Origin: Actinomycetes bacterium
GTDB taxonomy: Bacteria; Actinomycetota; Aquicultoria; CAJVYJ01
Assembly: GCA_030597945.1 (NCBI GenBank)
Contig: JAUVQW010000086.1
Coordinates: 1-5,410, forward strand
Length of the DNA stretch: 5,410 nt
Direction: 5' to 3'
The notes below the pieces were generated by a model. It was not told the origin of the DNA and did no database searches. It saw nothing but the letters and a program-made list of their open reading frames with translations. Position 1 is the stretch's first letter. Each line of letters opens with the position of its first letter. Below are positions 1 to 5,410 of this stretch, piece after piece. The translations under genes and the position numbers were made by a program.

Positions 1-741
1 AGGGCTAAATTCTTAAGATATCGCCATCTGGACGTTGATCATCTCGAGAAAGAATTAAAGGAATCGAGTGGGTTTAAAAGAAGGATCATCGTAACTGATT
101 CGGTCTTCTCAATGGATGGTGACATCGCTCCCTTAAAAGAGCTAAGCAGTATAGCTCATAAGCATGATGCTATCTTAGTTGTAGATGACGCTCATGGGAC
201 CGGCGTTTTAGGTAAGGATGGAACGGGTTCTAACTCCATATTCGATGGGTGTAATATTGATTATCAGATCGGAACTTTGAGTAAGGCGCTAGGCAGCATG
301 GGCGGTTTTGTCGCCGGCAAAAAAGAAGCCCTTGAATTGATCACCAATAAAGCAAAGACTCTCATATATACAACAGCTCTGCCCCCATCAGCAATAGCGG
401 CAGCTTGCGCAAGCGTAAAGCTGTTGAGGGATGAACCGTTCTGGCAAAAAAGGTTGGGGGACAAGGTCACATATATGAGACGAAAACTCGTTTCAAGCGG
501 CTTCGCAGTCAGCAGTGACCCAACACCGATAATCCCAATCGTGTTAAATGATCCAGAAACGACTCAAAAGGTCAGCCGTGCTCTATTGGACAATGGATTT
601 TTGGCTCCGGCGATCAGGCCTCCAAGCGTTCCCATGGGTACGTCCAGGATCCGAATAACCATTTCCGCCCATCATACCCACGAACAACTGGACGACTTTG
701 TAAAATCACTTAGCAACAGCGTTAATGATGGCCTAGCTTAA
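1..741 (+). CDS. bioF: 8-amino-7-oxononanoate synthase (BioF), 5'-truncated
   Basis: This is the C-terminal 246 residues of a PLP-dependent alpha-oxoamine synthase. BioF condenses pimeloyl-ACP (or pimeloyl-CoA) with L-alanine to give 8-amino-7-oxononanoate (KAPA) in the cytoplasm. The reading frame is open from the left edge, so the start lies outside; compared with E. coli BioF (384 aa), roughly 140 N-terminal residues are missing. The Met at 112 lies inside the conserved TDSVFSMDGDIAPL stretch and is not a start. The cofactor-binding DDAHGTG motif is at 184-204 (Asp codon 184, His codon 193). The Schiff-base lysine is codon 283 in GTLSKALG. The AIRPPSVPMGTSRIR segment (610-654) matches BioF rather than the related glycine C-acetyltransferase (Kbl), where this region reads differently. 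The TAA stop is followed immediately by the next gene, as the first visible member of a biotin operon. Family and role are secure, helped by context. Confidence 0.95.
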   Translation, partial: RAKFLRYRHLDVDHLEKELKESSGFKRRIIVTDSVFSMDGDIAPLKELSSIAHKHDAILVVDDAHGTGVLGKDGTGSNSIFDGCNIDYQIGTLSKALGSMGGFVAGKKEALELITNKAKTLIYTTALPPSAIAAACASVKLLRDEPFWQKRLGDKVTYMRRKLVSSGFAVSSDPTPIIPIVLNDPETTQKVSRALLDNGFLAPAIRPPSVPMGTSRIRITISAHHTHEQLDDFVKSLSNSVNDGLA

Positions 742-2862
742 GTGACGGATGAAGAAATGAATGAGAAAAAAAATAAAAGATTAGACTTTCCCTCCCTTTT
801 TGTTACCGGAAACGACACGGAGATAGGTAAGAGTACTGCAGCCGCGCTTTTGATCCTTCTATATAAAGACATGGGAATTGATGTCGGTTTTATGAAACCT
901 GTTCAAAGCGGTAGCCATGAAGCAGGCGGTAAGCTTTTATCACAAGATGCCGCTTTTATGTCTTTTGCTGCCGGCTCGGATGTAGAGAAAAAAAATAATC
1001 CATATGTCTATAAAGAAATTGCATCTCCTTATATAGCTGCTAAAGCTGTTAATGAGGAAATAGATGTAGAGCTGATCCTAGGCTACTACGAAGATTTAAA
1101 GCTTACGCATCAGGCAGTGATAGTGGAAGGGGCAGGCGGTCTTTATGTCCCGGTCACAAAGAATTCAACTGTTTTGGATATTATAGGGAAGATGAATCTT
1201 CCGGTCATCCATGTAGTCGACATCGGTCTTGGAACTATCAATCACACGCTATTAAGTATGGAAGCGCTTAGAGCCAGGGGGATAAGCATCCTTGGTCTCA
1301 TCATTAATCGATTTAGGGATGACAACGGAATAGCTATGGAAACTAACATTGTTGAGCTCAAGAGGTTGACTGGCCTTCCCGTTGTTGCCGTTATTCCGGA
1401 AATGCCTGAATTCACCATGGATGAAAAAGGAATAACCTTATTAAAATCTTTAATTAAAAAACAGGATAAATCTCGGATAAGAAAAATTTTTAAACCGCCA
1501 AAGGACATGACACCCGATTTGGTGAGGGACGACCTAAAGTACGTCTGGCATCCCTTTACTCAAATGAATGAGTATAGGAAGGAAGAACCCCATCCGCTGG
1601 TGATAGAAAAGGGAGACGGCTCTTATCTTTTTGATTCGGAAGGTGACCGGTATTTAGATGGTGTTTCATCCCTTTGGGTAAATGTTCATGGGCATAGAAA
1701 CAAAAGGCTAGATGAAGCTCTAAGAAATCAAGCGGGCAAGATCGCTCACTCTACTATGTTGGGGCTTACCAATGAACCGGCTATAAGACTCGCAAAAAAA
1801 CTGATCGATATTGCTCCCGAAGGTTTAGCCAAAGTCTTTTATTCCGACAGTGGGTCGACCGCGGTTGAGATCGCATTAAAGATGTCTTATCAGTATTGGA
1901 AAGAATTGGGCTACGAAGGAAAAAATAAGTTTGTCAGCTTTAGAAACGCTTATCACGGGGATACCATCGGATCGGTAAGTGTTGGAGGGATCGATCTTTT
2001 TCATAAAAAATATGAAGACCTTCTTTTCGATGGCTACAAAGTCGATTCACCATATTGTTATCGCTGCCCGATGGATTTGAAGGTGAGTGGTTGTACCATG
2101 GAATGTACAGTTGAGCTAGAAAACATATTGAGCACGAAAAACGATGAGATCGCGGCAATGATTGTTGAGCCAATGGTTCAGGGAGCAGCCGGCATGCTGG
2201 TTTCGCCACCGGGATATTTGGCAAGAGTTAGTGAACTGGCAAACAAGAACGGAGTCCTTTTGGTCTTGGATGAAGTAGCGACCGGCTTTGGTCGGACTGG
2301 AGAGATGTTCGCCTCTGATCACGAGAAAGTCAGCCCCGATATTATGTGTGTAGCAAAGGGGATAACCGGTGGCTATCTGCCTTTGGCGGCAACACTTGCA
2401 TCAGACGAAATATATAGTGCTTTCTTAGGGGAGCATGAAGAACTTAGGACATTTTTTCATGGCCACACATATACTGGAAATCCGCTTGCCTGTGAGGTGG
2501 CCAGAGCTAATATCGATCTAATTAAAAGTGAGGACCTGATAGAAAAAACAAAAGCATTGTCAGAGGAGCTTGGCTCTCTACTGAGTAGATTTTACGATAT
2601 CGGTATTGTCGGGGATATTCGCCAGTCAGGCTTAATGATCGGCATAGAACTGGTTAAGGATAGAGAGAGTAAAGAGATATTTCCAATAGCATCAAGAATC
2701 GGTCGACGAGTGATACTAGAGGCAAGAGGGAGGGGCGTTATCATAAGGCCCTTAGGGGACGTAATAGTCCTTATGCCGCCGCTTACGATCTCAAGGCACG
2801 AGCTGAAAGAGTTACTGGATATAACCTATTTGTCAATAGAAAAGGTGGCAAGTGAGCTTTAA
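742..2862 (+). CDS. bioDA: Bifunctional dethiobiotin synthetase / DAPA aminotransferase (BioD-BioA fusion)
   Basis: One 706-aa frame joins two biotin enzymes. Residues about 16-238 are BioD, which closes the ureido ring using ATP and CO2. They contain the P-loop GNDTEIGKST (Lys30, with Ser31 where E. coli has Thr16), KPVQSGS (Lys52), Asp69, VEGAGG (Glu129, metal ligand) and Asn189 (nucleotide base site by alignment). Residues about 263-706 are BioA, a fold-type I PLP aminotransferase converting KAPA to DAPA. They contain WHPFTQM (269-275), FYSDSGSTAVEIALK, YHGD (404-407), LDEVATGFGRTG (Asp510), the Schiff-base Lys539 in AKGITGG, HGHTYTGNPLAC (573-584) and IRPLGD (Arg669). The enzymes act in sequence, so fusion could help DAPA hand-over. 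The GTG start directly follows bioF's stop but has little Shine-Dalgarno sequence; ATG at 757 behind GGATGAAG is an alternative that loses only five non-conserved residues. All expected catalytic residues are present in both halves. BioD-first fusions are best known from plants and fungi. Confidence 0.94.
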   Translation: MTDEEMNEKKNKRLDFPSLFVTGNDTEIGKSTAAALLILLYKDMGIDVGFMKPVQSGSHEAGGKLLSQDAAFMSFAAGSDVEKKNNPYVYKEIASPYIAAKAVNEEIDVELILGYYEDLKLTHQAVIVEGAGGLYVPVTKNSTVLDIIGKMNLPVIHVVDIGLGTINHTLLSMEALRARGISILGLIINRFRDDNGIAMETNIVELKRLTGLPVVAVIPEMPEFTMDEKGITLLKSLIKKQDKSRIRKIFKPPKDMTPDLVRDDLKYVWHPFTQMNEYRKEEPHPLVIEKGDGSYLFDSEGDRYLDGVSSLWVNVHGHRNKRLDEALRNQAGKIAHSTMLGLTNEPAIRLAKKLIDIAPEGLAKVFYSDSGSTAVEIALKMSYQYWKELGYEGKNKFVSFRNAYHGDTIGSVSVGGIDLFHKKYEDLLFDGYKVDSPYCYRCPMDLKVSGCTMECTVELENILSTKNDEIAAMIVEPMVQGAAGMLVSPPGYLARVSELANKNGVLLVLDEVATGFGRTGEMFASDHEKVSPDIMCVAKGITGGYLPLAATLASDEIYSAFLGEHEELRTFFHGHTYTGNPLACEVARANIDLIKSEDLIEKTKALSEELGSLLSRFYDIGIVGDIRQSGLMIGIELVKDRESKEIFPIASRIGRRVILEARGRGVIIRPLGDVIVLMPPLTISRHELKELLDITYLSIEKVASEL
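2841..2848 (+). promoter_or_regulatory. Ribosome binding site for the GTG-started hydrolase gene
   Basis: AAAGGTGG lies inside the last codons of bioDA; its AGG ends 6 nt before GTG 2852. It supports this GTG as the start of the overlapping hydrolase frame. The next in-frame ATG encodes Met37, which would remove the first core strand and the oxyanion-hole HG. Confidence 0.6.
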
Positions 2863-3496
2863 AGTAAAGAGAGATAGCGAGCATCGCATTTTTATTAAAA
2901 CGGAAAAAAAAGATAAAGTTGCGCTGATCCTTCACGGGTATGGAGGTTCTAAAGAAGAGATGTTGCCTCTTGGAATAGATCTTGCAAAGAGGGAGATCGG
3001 TAGCACGATAATCGATCTTCCCGGCCACGGAGGAAGAGACGAGCTTTTCACATACGAGGCATTTCAAAGATCGATTGCTTTAGAATTAAAATGTATTCCG
3101 GATGAATGTGTTGTTGTCGGCCATAGTCTTGGAGCTTTAATGGCTTCCAAAGAAGATAGGAGAGCGGTACTTATCTCGCCCCCGATGGAACTTTACTTTG
3201 AAGGGGCAAAAAGGGAGTTGCTAAAGGCTCTAAGAGTGAGAAACGTCAAAGAAGAGACTTATTTTAGCGGTTTAAAGTCGGTACTTGGAAAAATTGATTT
3301 TCAACTAAAAAAAGATAGCTCCTGTATCGTTTATGGTGAAAACGATCTTAGTACTGTCATCGATTATGCAAAAAAAGCGCGGGAATCTGGGGTGGAGACC
3401 CACATGATCCAGAATTCTGGCCATTTGGATATTCTCGACTCTGCTGAGCTTGCGGAAGTGGTGGGAAATTGGATAAACGGGGTTCTAAATGAGTGA
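2852..3496 (+). CDS. Alpha/beta hydrolase, candidate pimeloyl-ACP methyl ester esterase
   Basis: This 214-aa protein has the core of an alpha/beta-hydrolase serine esterase. Residues 23-32 (VALILHGYGG) are the strand and oxyanion-hole motif. GHSLG at 90-94 is the nucleophile elbow with Ser92. Asp165 in GENDLS and His191 in SGHLD complete a canonical triad. No signal peptide or membrane segment is visible, so it is probably cytoplasmic. It overlaps bioDA by 11 nt and the methyltransferase gene by 8 nt, so it is probably translationally coupled to both. In the BioC route an esterase must demethylate pimeloyl-ACP methyl ester, a job done by non-orthologous enzymes (BioH, BioG, BioK, BioJ, BioV and others). 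That job is inferred here from position only. It is shorter than BioH (256 aa), with only 73 residues between Ser92 and Asp165, too few for BioH's four-helix lid. The segment 119-133 is rich in Lys/Arg and could contact acidic ACP. I do not recognise it as a named family; another esterase or thioesterase role is possible. Confidence 0.88.
   Translation: MSFKVKRDSEHRIFIKTEKKDKVALILHGYGGSKEEMLPLGIDLAKREIGSTIIDLPGHGGRDELFTYEAFQRSIALELKCIPDECVVVGHSLGALMASKEDRRAVLISPPMELYFEGAKRELLKALRVRNVKEETYFSGLKSVLGKIDFQLKKDSSCIVYGENDLSTVIDYAKKARESGVETHMIQNSGHLDILDSAELAEVVGNWINGVLNE
3479..3482 (+). promoter_or_regulatory. Ribosome binding site for the BioC-like methyltransferase gene
   Basis: GGGG sits 6 nt before ATG 3489, within the end of the hydrolase gene. 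The start and stop codons interleave as ATGAGTGA, a layout typical of translational coupling. It supports ATG 3489 as the start. Confidence 0.5.
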
Positions 3497-4301
3497 GAAT
3501 ACGCGCAAATGGATAATCGAACATTACAAGGAAAATCAAAGATCTTACGACTCACCCATTAATCGGGATTTCTATTCAAAGATCGCCTCCTTGGCTTGCA
3601 AAGCTGTAATGACAGGAGGATTTGTTCCAAAAAGAATAATCGACATCGGCAGCGGTACTGGTATATCCGCATCGGTAGTAAATCAAATGTTCCCGGAAGC
3701 TTCGATCTTTACATTAGATCCATCAAAGGAGAAAAGTGTAACCGGTCGCCACATTGAAAATGTTGTAAGTCACTATTATTGTCGGCTTGCCGACATGAAT
3801 GTCTCTGAAGAATTCGATCTATTGATTTGCAGCATGTCTTACCACTGGTTTGATGTAGATGACAAGAGGGCGCTTAAAGGGATAGCGACAAACGCGGGTA
3901 CTCTTGTCGTAAGTACCCCTACAAGAAGACTAAGCGAGAGTCTTCAAAATTGCTTGGAAACGGGCAACCTGATACTTAAGGAAGTGTATAGTGAGATGAT
4001 GGAGCCAAAAGATATCAGTCTGACGCCAAGGGAATGGCGCGGAATAGATCTTTTAAAAGAAGAGATCGACGGTTTCAAGATAAAATCAAGAGTTGAAGTA
4101 GAGATAAGAGAGTCAATCAGCGGCTGCGACTTCGGAGACGTTCTCCATAGTAGAGGGCTAACACTGGCTCTATTTGGTCCTAAAGCCCTTCCGGCTTACG
4201 AAGCGTTAAAGCGAAAGGCGTCGTCTATTGAGAAAGTGGAGATTAGCTGGCCGATCGGACTAATCGTTGCAAAGAGAGATCAGCCTTTATTATCTTCGTA
4301 G
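3489..4301 (+). CDS. bioC: BioC-like SAM-dependent methyltransferase (probable malonyl-ACP O-methyltransferase)
   Basis: This 270-aa class I methyltransferase has SAM motif I at residues 50-58 (IIDIGSGTG), an acidic ribose-binding position at Asp77 (LDP), and a post-motif FDLLICSMSYHWFD (109-122) that replaces the SNLALQW type of classical BioC. The N-terminal ENQRSYDSP (15-23) resembles the F-x-A-x-x-YD opening of BioC. The C-terminal pattern (LFGP-LPAYEAL ... WPIGLIVAKRD, 228-264) is laid out like the end of E. coli BioC (251 aa). BioC methylates the free carboxyl of malonyl-ACP so that fatty acid synthesis can elongate it. Placement as last gene of the biotin cluster, overlapping the hydrolase gene by 8 nt, is the strongest argument for this role. 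The sequence is divergent, so the methyltransferase fold is secure but the BioC assignment is moderate; a generic class I methyltransferase is the alternative. Its last 22 nt overlap the 3' end of coaX on the other strand. Confidence 0.75.
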   Translation: MSENTRKWIIEHYKENQRSYDSPINRDFYSKIASLACKAVMTGGFVPKRIIDIGSGTGISASVVNQMFPEASIFTLDPSKEKSVTGRHIENVVSHYYCRLADMNVSEEFDLLICSMSYHWFDVDDKRALKGIATNAGTLVVSTPTRRLSESLQNCLETGNLILKEVYSEMMEPKDISLTPREWRGIDLLKEEIDGFKIKSRVEVEIRESISGCDFGDVLHSRGLTLALFGPKALPAYEALKRKASSIEKVEISWPIGLIVAKRDQPLLSS

Positions 4302-5050
4302 ATCATTTGAAGACCAAAAAGAGTAAGTAAGGGCTCGATCTTTGAGACGGTTCTGCAATGGCTGGCGACCCTTTTTGAGACGCCACCCGTCGCGATCACA
4401 TTATATGTAGTATTGGTAGCGGCAACTATTTTATCGACAACGCCATCGACCATCGCCGCAGTCCCATAAATCAATCCCGACTGGATACTTGTGACGGTAT
4501 CAGTACCGATCATATTATCGGGAGCGATGAGCTCGACCTTCGATAGCTTTGCGGCAGAATCAAAAAGCGCCCGAGCAGATATCTCCAAACCGGGAGCGAT
4601 AATGCCTCCTTGGTAGGCTCCTTCATTAGAAACGATATCAAAAGTCGTTGCCGTGCCAAAATCAACGATAATAAGCGGACTTTCGAATAATCTAAGCCCG
4701 GCAAATGAATTTACTAATCTGTCAGCTCCTATCTCCTCAGGATATTTATACTCTATTTTTAGACCACCAATATTGTTCGGACCGGCGATCAAGGGCTCTT
4801 TACCTACCAACCTCTTAGCCATCTCGCTATAAGATCTCGTACATGTCGGAACAACCGAAGATAAGACAACATCCGTAATATCAGAGCTCGAAAGGGCGTC
4901 TATCGCTAAAATATTTTCGATCTCGATCATCTTCTCATCTGCCGTATGGTCGTCTCTAGTCGATACTCGCCAATGATTTTTTAGTTTTCCACTATCATCA
5001 AAAAGACCGATAGCGGTCTCCGTATTACCAACATCGATTGCAAGCAACAT
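4280..5050 (-). CDS. coaX: Type III pantothenate kinase (CoaX)
   Basis: This 256-aa ASKHA-fold kinase phosphorylates pantothenate, the first committed step of coenzyme A synthesis, in the cytoplasm. The phosphate-binding DVGNT is at residues 6-10. EEIGADR (105-111) supplies the catalytic-base Asp110. DFGTATTFD (130-138) is the second phosphate motif, followed by GGIIAPG (148-154) and the adenosine-region ATGG (220-223). The length is normal for the family, and all three signature blocks are intact. ATG 5050 is chosen because it begins three residues before the first core strand and has a good Shine-Dalgarno. It lies 52 nt downstream of the dehydrogenase gene on the same strand, so the two may be co-transcribed. 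Its stop overlaps the end of the methyltransferase gene. CoaX often neighbours, or is fused to, the biotin-protein ligase BirA in bacteria; here it abuts biotin synthesis genes instead. Confidence 0.96.
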   Translation of the reverse strand: MLLAIDVGNTETAIGLFDDSGKLKNHWRVSTRDDHTADEKMIEIENILAIDALSSSDITDVVLSSVVPTCTRSYSEMAKRLVGKEPLIAGPNNIGGLKIEYKYPEEIGADRLVNSFAGLRLFESPLIIVDFGTATTFDIVSNEGAYQGGIIAPGLEISARALFDSAAKLSKVELIAPDNMIGTDTVTSIQSGLIYGTAAMVDGVVDKIVAATNTTYNVIATGGVSKRVASHCRTVSKIEPLLTLFGLQMIYEDNKG

Positions 5051-5054
5051 CTAA

Positions 5055-5061
5055 TCCTCAC
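5055..5061 (-). promoter_or_regulatory. Ribosome binding site for coaX
   Basis: On the minus strand this reads GTGAGGA; its GAGG ends 5 nt before ATG 5050, good Shine-Dalgarno spacing. It supports the chosen coaX start and is the strongest binding site in the window. Confidence 0.7.
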
Positions 5062-5102
5062 TTCTTAAAAATAAAAGAATAACATGTAAGCGGTTTTAAG
5101 TG

Positions 5103-5410
5103 TTAGCGATAGATAAAGGGAAGGTCGTAGTCGCGAAGCGCATTTCGCGTATCCAATATCAACTTACTGTTATCAACGATCATGTCGTAATCTACTCTTG
5201 AATGAGCAGTAGCTATGATAACAGCATCCATGTTCTTTAAGGTTTTTGGATCAAGATTTATTGAATGGATAGTCTGTCCGTTGACTCTATAACTTGGAAT
5301 ATATGGATCAAAATAAGAGACATTTGCGCCTCGATCTTCAAGGAGTTCCAATATATCGATCGCCGGCGACTCCCGTGTGTCAGCCATATCGCCCTTGTAG
5401 GCAAGCCCCA
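5103..5410 (-). CDS. Nucleotide-sugar dehydrogenase (UDP-glucose/GDP-mannose dehydrogenase family), C-terminal part
   Basis: The frame is open across the right edge and gives about 101 C-terminal residues. It begins GLAYKGDMADTRESPA, the signature at the start of the C-terminal UDP-binding domain of NAD-dependent nucleotide-sugar 6-dehydrogenases (Ugd, WecC, WbpA/TviB types). It continues with FDPYIP, AVIIATAHSRVDY and LDTRN, all typical of that domain. The Met at 5387 is inside the signature and is not a start; the NAD-binding and catalytic-Cys domains lie outside the window. The late AHSRVDY...LDTRN block looks more like the UDP-N-acetylhexosamine dehydrogenases (WecC/WbpA-like) than UDP-glucose dehydrogenase, but the substrate cannot be fixed from this part. 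Such enzymes make uronic acids for surface polysaccharide. The TAA stop lies 52 nt before coaX on the same strand. Confidence 0.92.
   Translation of the reverse strand, partial: GLAYKGDMADTRESPAIDILELLEDRGANVSYFDPYIPSYRVNGQTIHSINLDPKTLKNMDAVIIATAHSRVDYDMIVDNSKLILDTRNALRDYDLPFIYR

Noticed and set aside
112..741. bioF starting at ATG 112
   Set aside because: Conserved family sequence continues upstream in the same frame to the left edge, and this Met is inside the SMDGDIAPL motif; the gene is truncated by the window.
1..741. Glycine C-acetyltransferase (Kbl) instead of BioF
   Set aside because: The AIRPPSVPMGTSRIR region matches BioF, and the gene is directly followed by bioD, bioA and a bioC-like gene.
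1940..2322. Minus-strand open frames within bioDA
   Set aside because: They lie wholly inside a well-conserved coding region and their translations show no recognisable domain; they are shadows of the plus-strand frame.
742..2862. Fusion as a frameshift or assembly artefact
   Set aside because: The frame runs through the junction without stops, and both domains keep motif spacing and length normal for their families.
5076..5084. Possible extended -10 element (TGTTATTCT on the minus strand) upstream of coaX
   Set aside because: No matching -35 hexamer is seen at the right distance, and AT-rich gaps give such matches by chance.
5064..5100. Inverted repeat CTTAAAA / TTTTAAG in the gap between the dehydrogenase gene and coaX
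   Set aside because: The 7-bp stem is nearly all A/T with a 23-nt loop and no GC-rich core, so it does not make a convincing terminator or operator.
5103..5387. A short complete gene starting at 5387 on the minus strand
   Set aside because: The codons before it encode GLAYKGD, joining DMADTRESP into the dehydrogenase family signature, so this is the 3' end of a longer gene.

Overview
The window is a gene-dense stretch of a bacterial chromosome. GC looks to be in the low to mid 40s percent by eye. AGA/AGG arginine and ATA isoleucine codons are used freely, and genes are packed with overlapping ends. I cannot assign a phylum. The aminotransferase domain resembles the Bacillus-type BioA more than the E. 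coli type, and the pantothenate kinase is type III (CoaX). Both fit a non-enteric lineage, possibly a Gram-positive-related or poorly sampled one, but this is inference.

Positions 1-4301 (+ strand) hold most of a biotin-synthesis operon: the 3' part of bioF (8-amino-7-oxononanoate synthase), a single-frame bioD-bioA fusion (dethiobiotin synthetase plus DAPA aminotransferase), a small alpha/beta hydrolase, and a BioC-like SAM methyltransferase. Junctions are extremely tight: 0 nt between bioF and bioDA, an 11-nt overlap of bioDA with the hydrolase gene, and an 8-nt overlap of that gene with the methyltransferase gene. In the known BioC pathway, BioC methylates malonyl-ACP so that fatty acid synthesis can build pimeloyl-ACP methyl ester. 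An esterase (BioH or an unrelated isozyme) then removes the methyl group, and BioF, BioA and BioD carry pimeloyl-ACP to dethiobiotin. The set therefore covers every step from malonyl-ACP to dethiobiotin that is not borrowed from fatty acid synthesis. The final enzyme, BioB, is not in the window. The hydrolase is the obvious candidate for the esterase, yet it is short and lacks room for a BioH-type lid.

Positions 4280-5410 (- strand) hold coaX (type III pantothenate kinase), whose 3' end overlaps the methyltransferase gene by 22 nt tail to tail. Upstream of it is the 3' end of a nucleotide-sugar dehydrogenase gene of the UDP-glucose/GDP-mannose dehydrogenase family, which runs off the right edge. 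No RNA gene, mobile element, CRISPR array or convincing intrinsic terminator is visible, and the only gap between genes is about 50 nt (5051-5102).

The most interesting items are the fused BioD-BioA protein with an AT-rich seam, the candidate new pimeloyl-ACP methyl ester esterase paired with a divergent BioC, and a four-cysteine cluster in the BioA domain.
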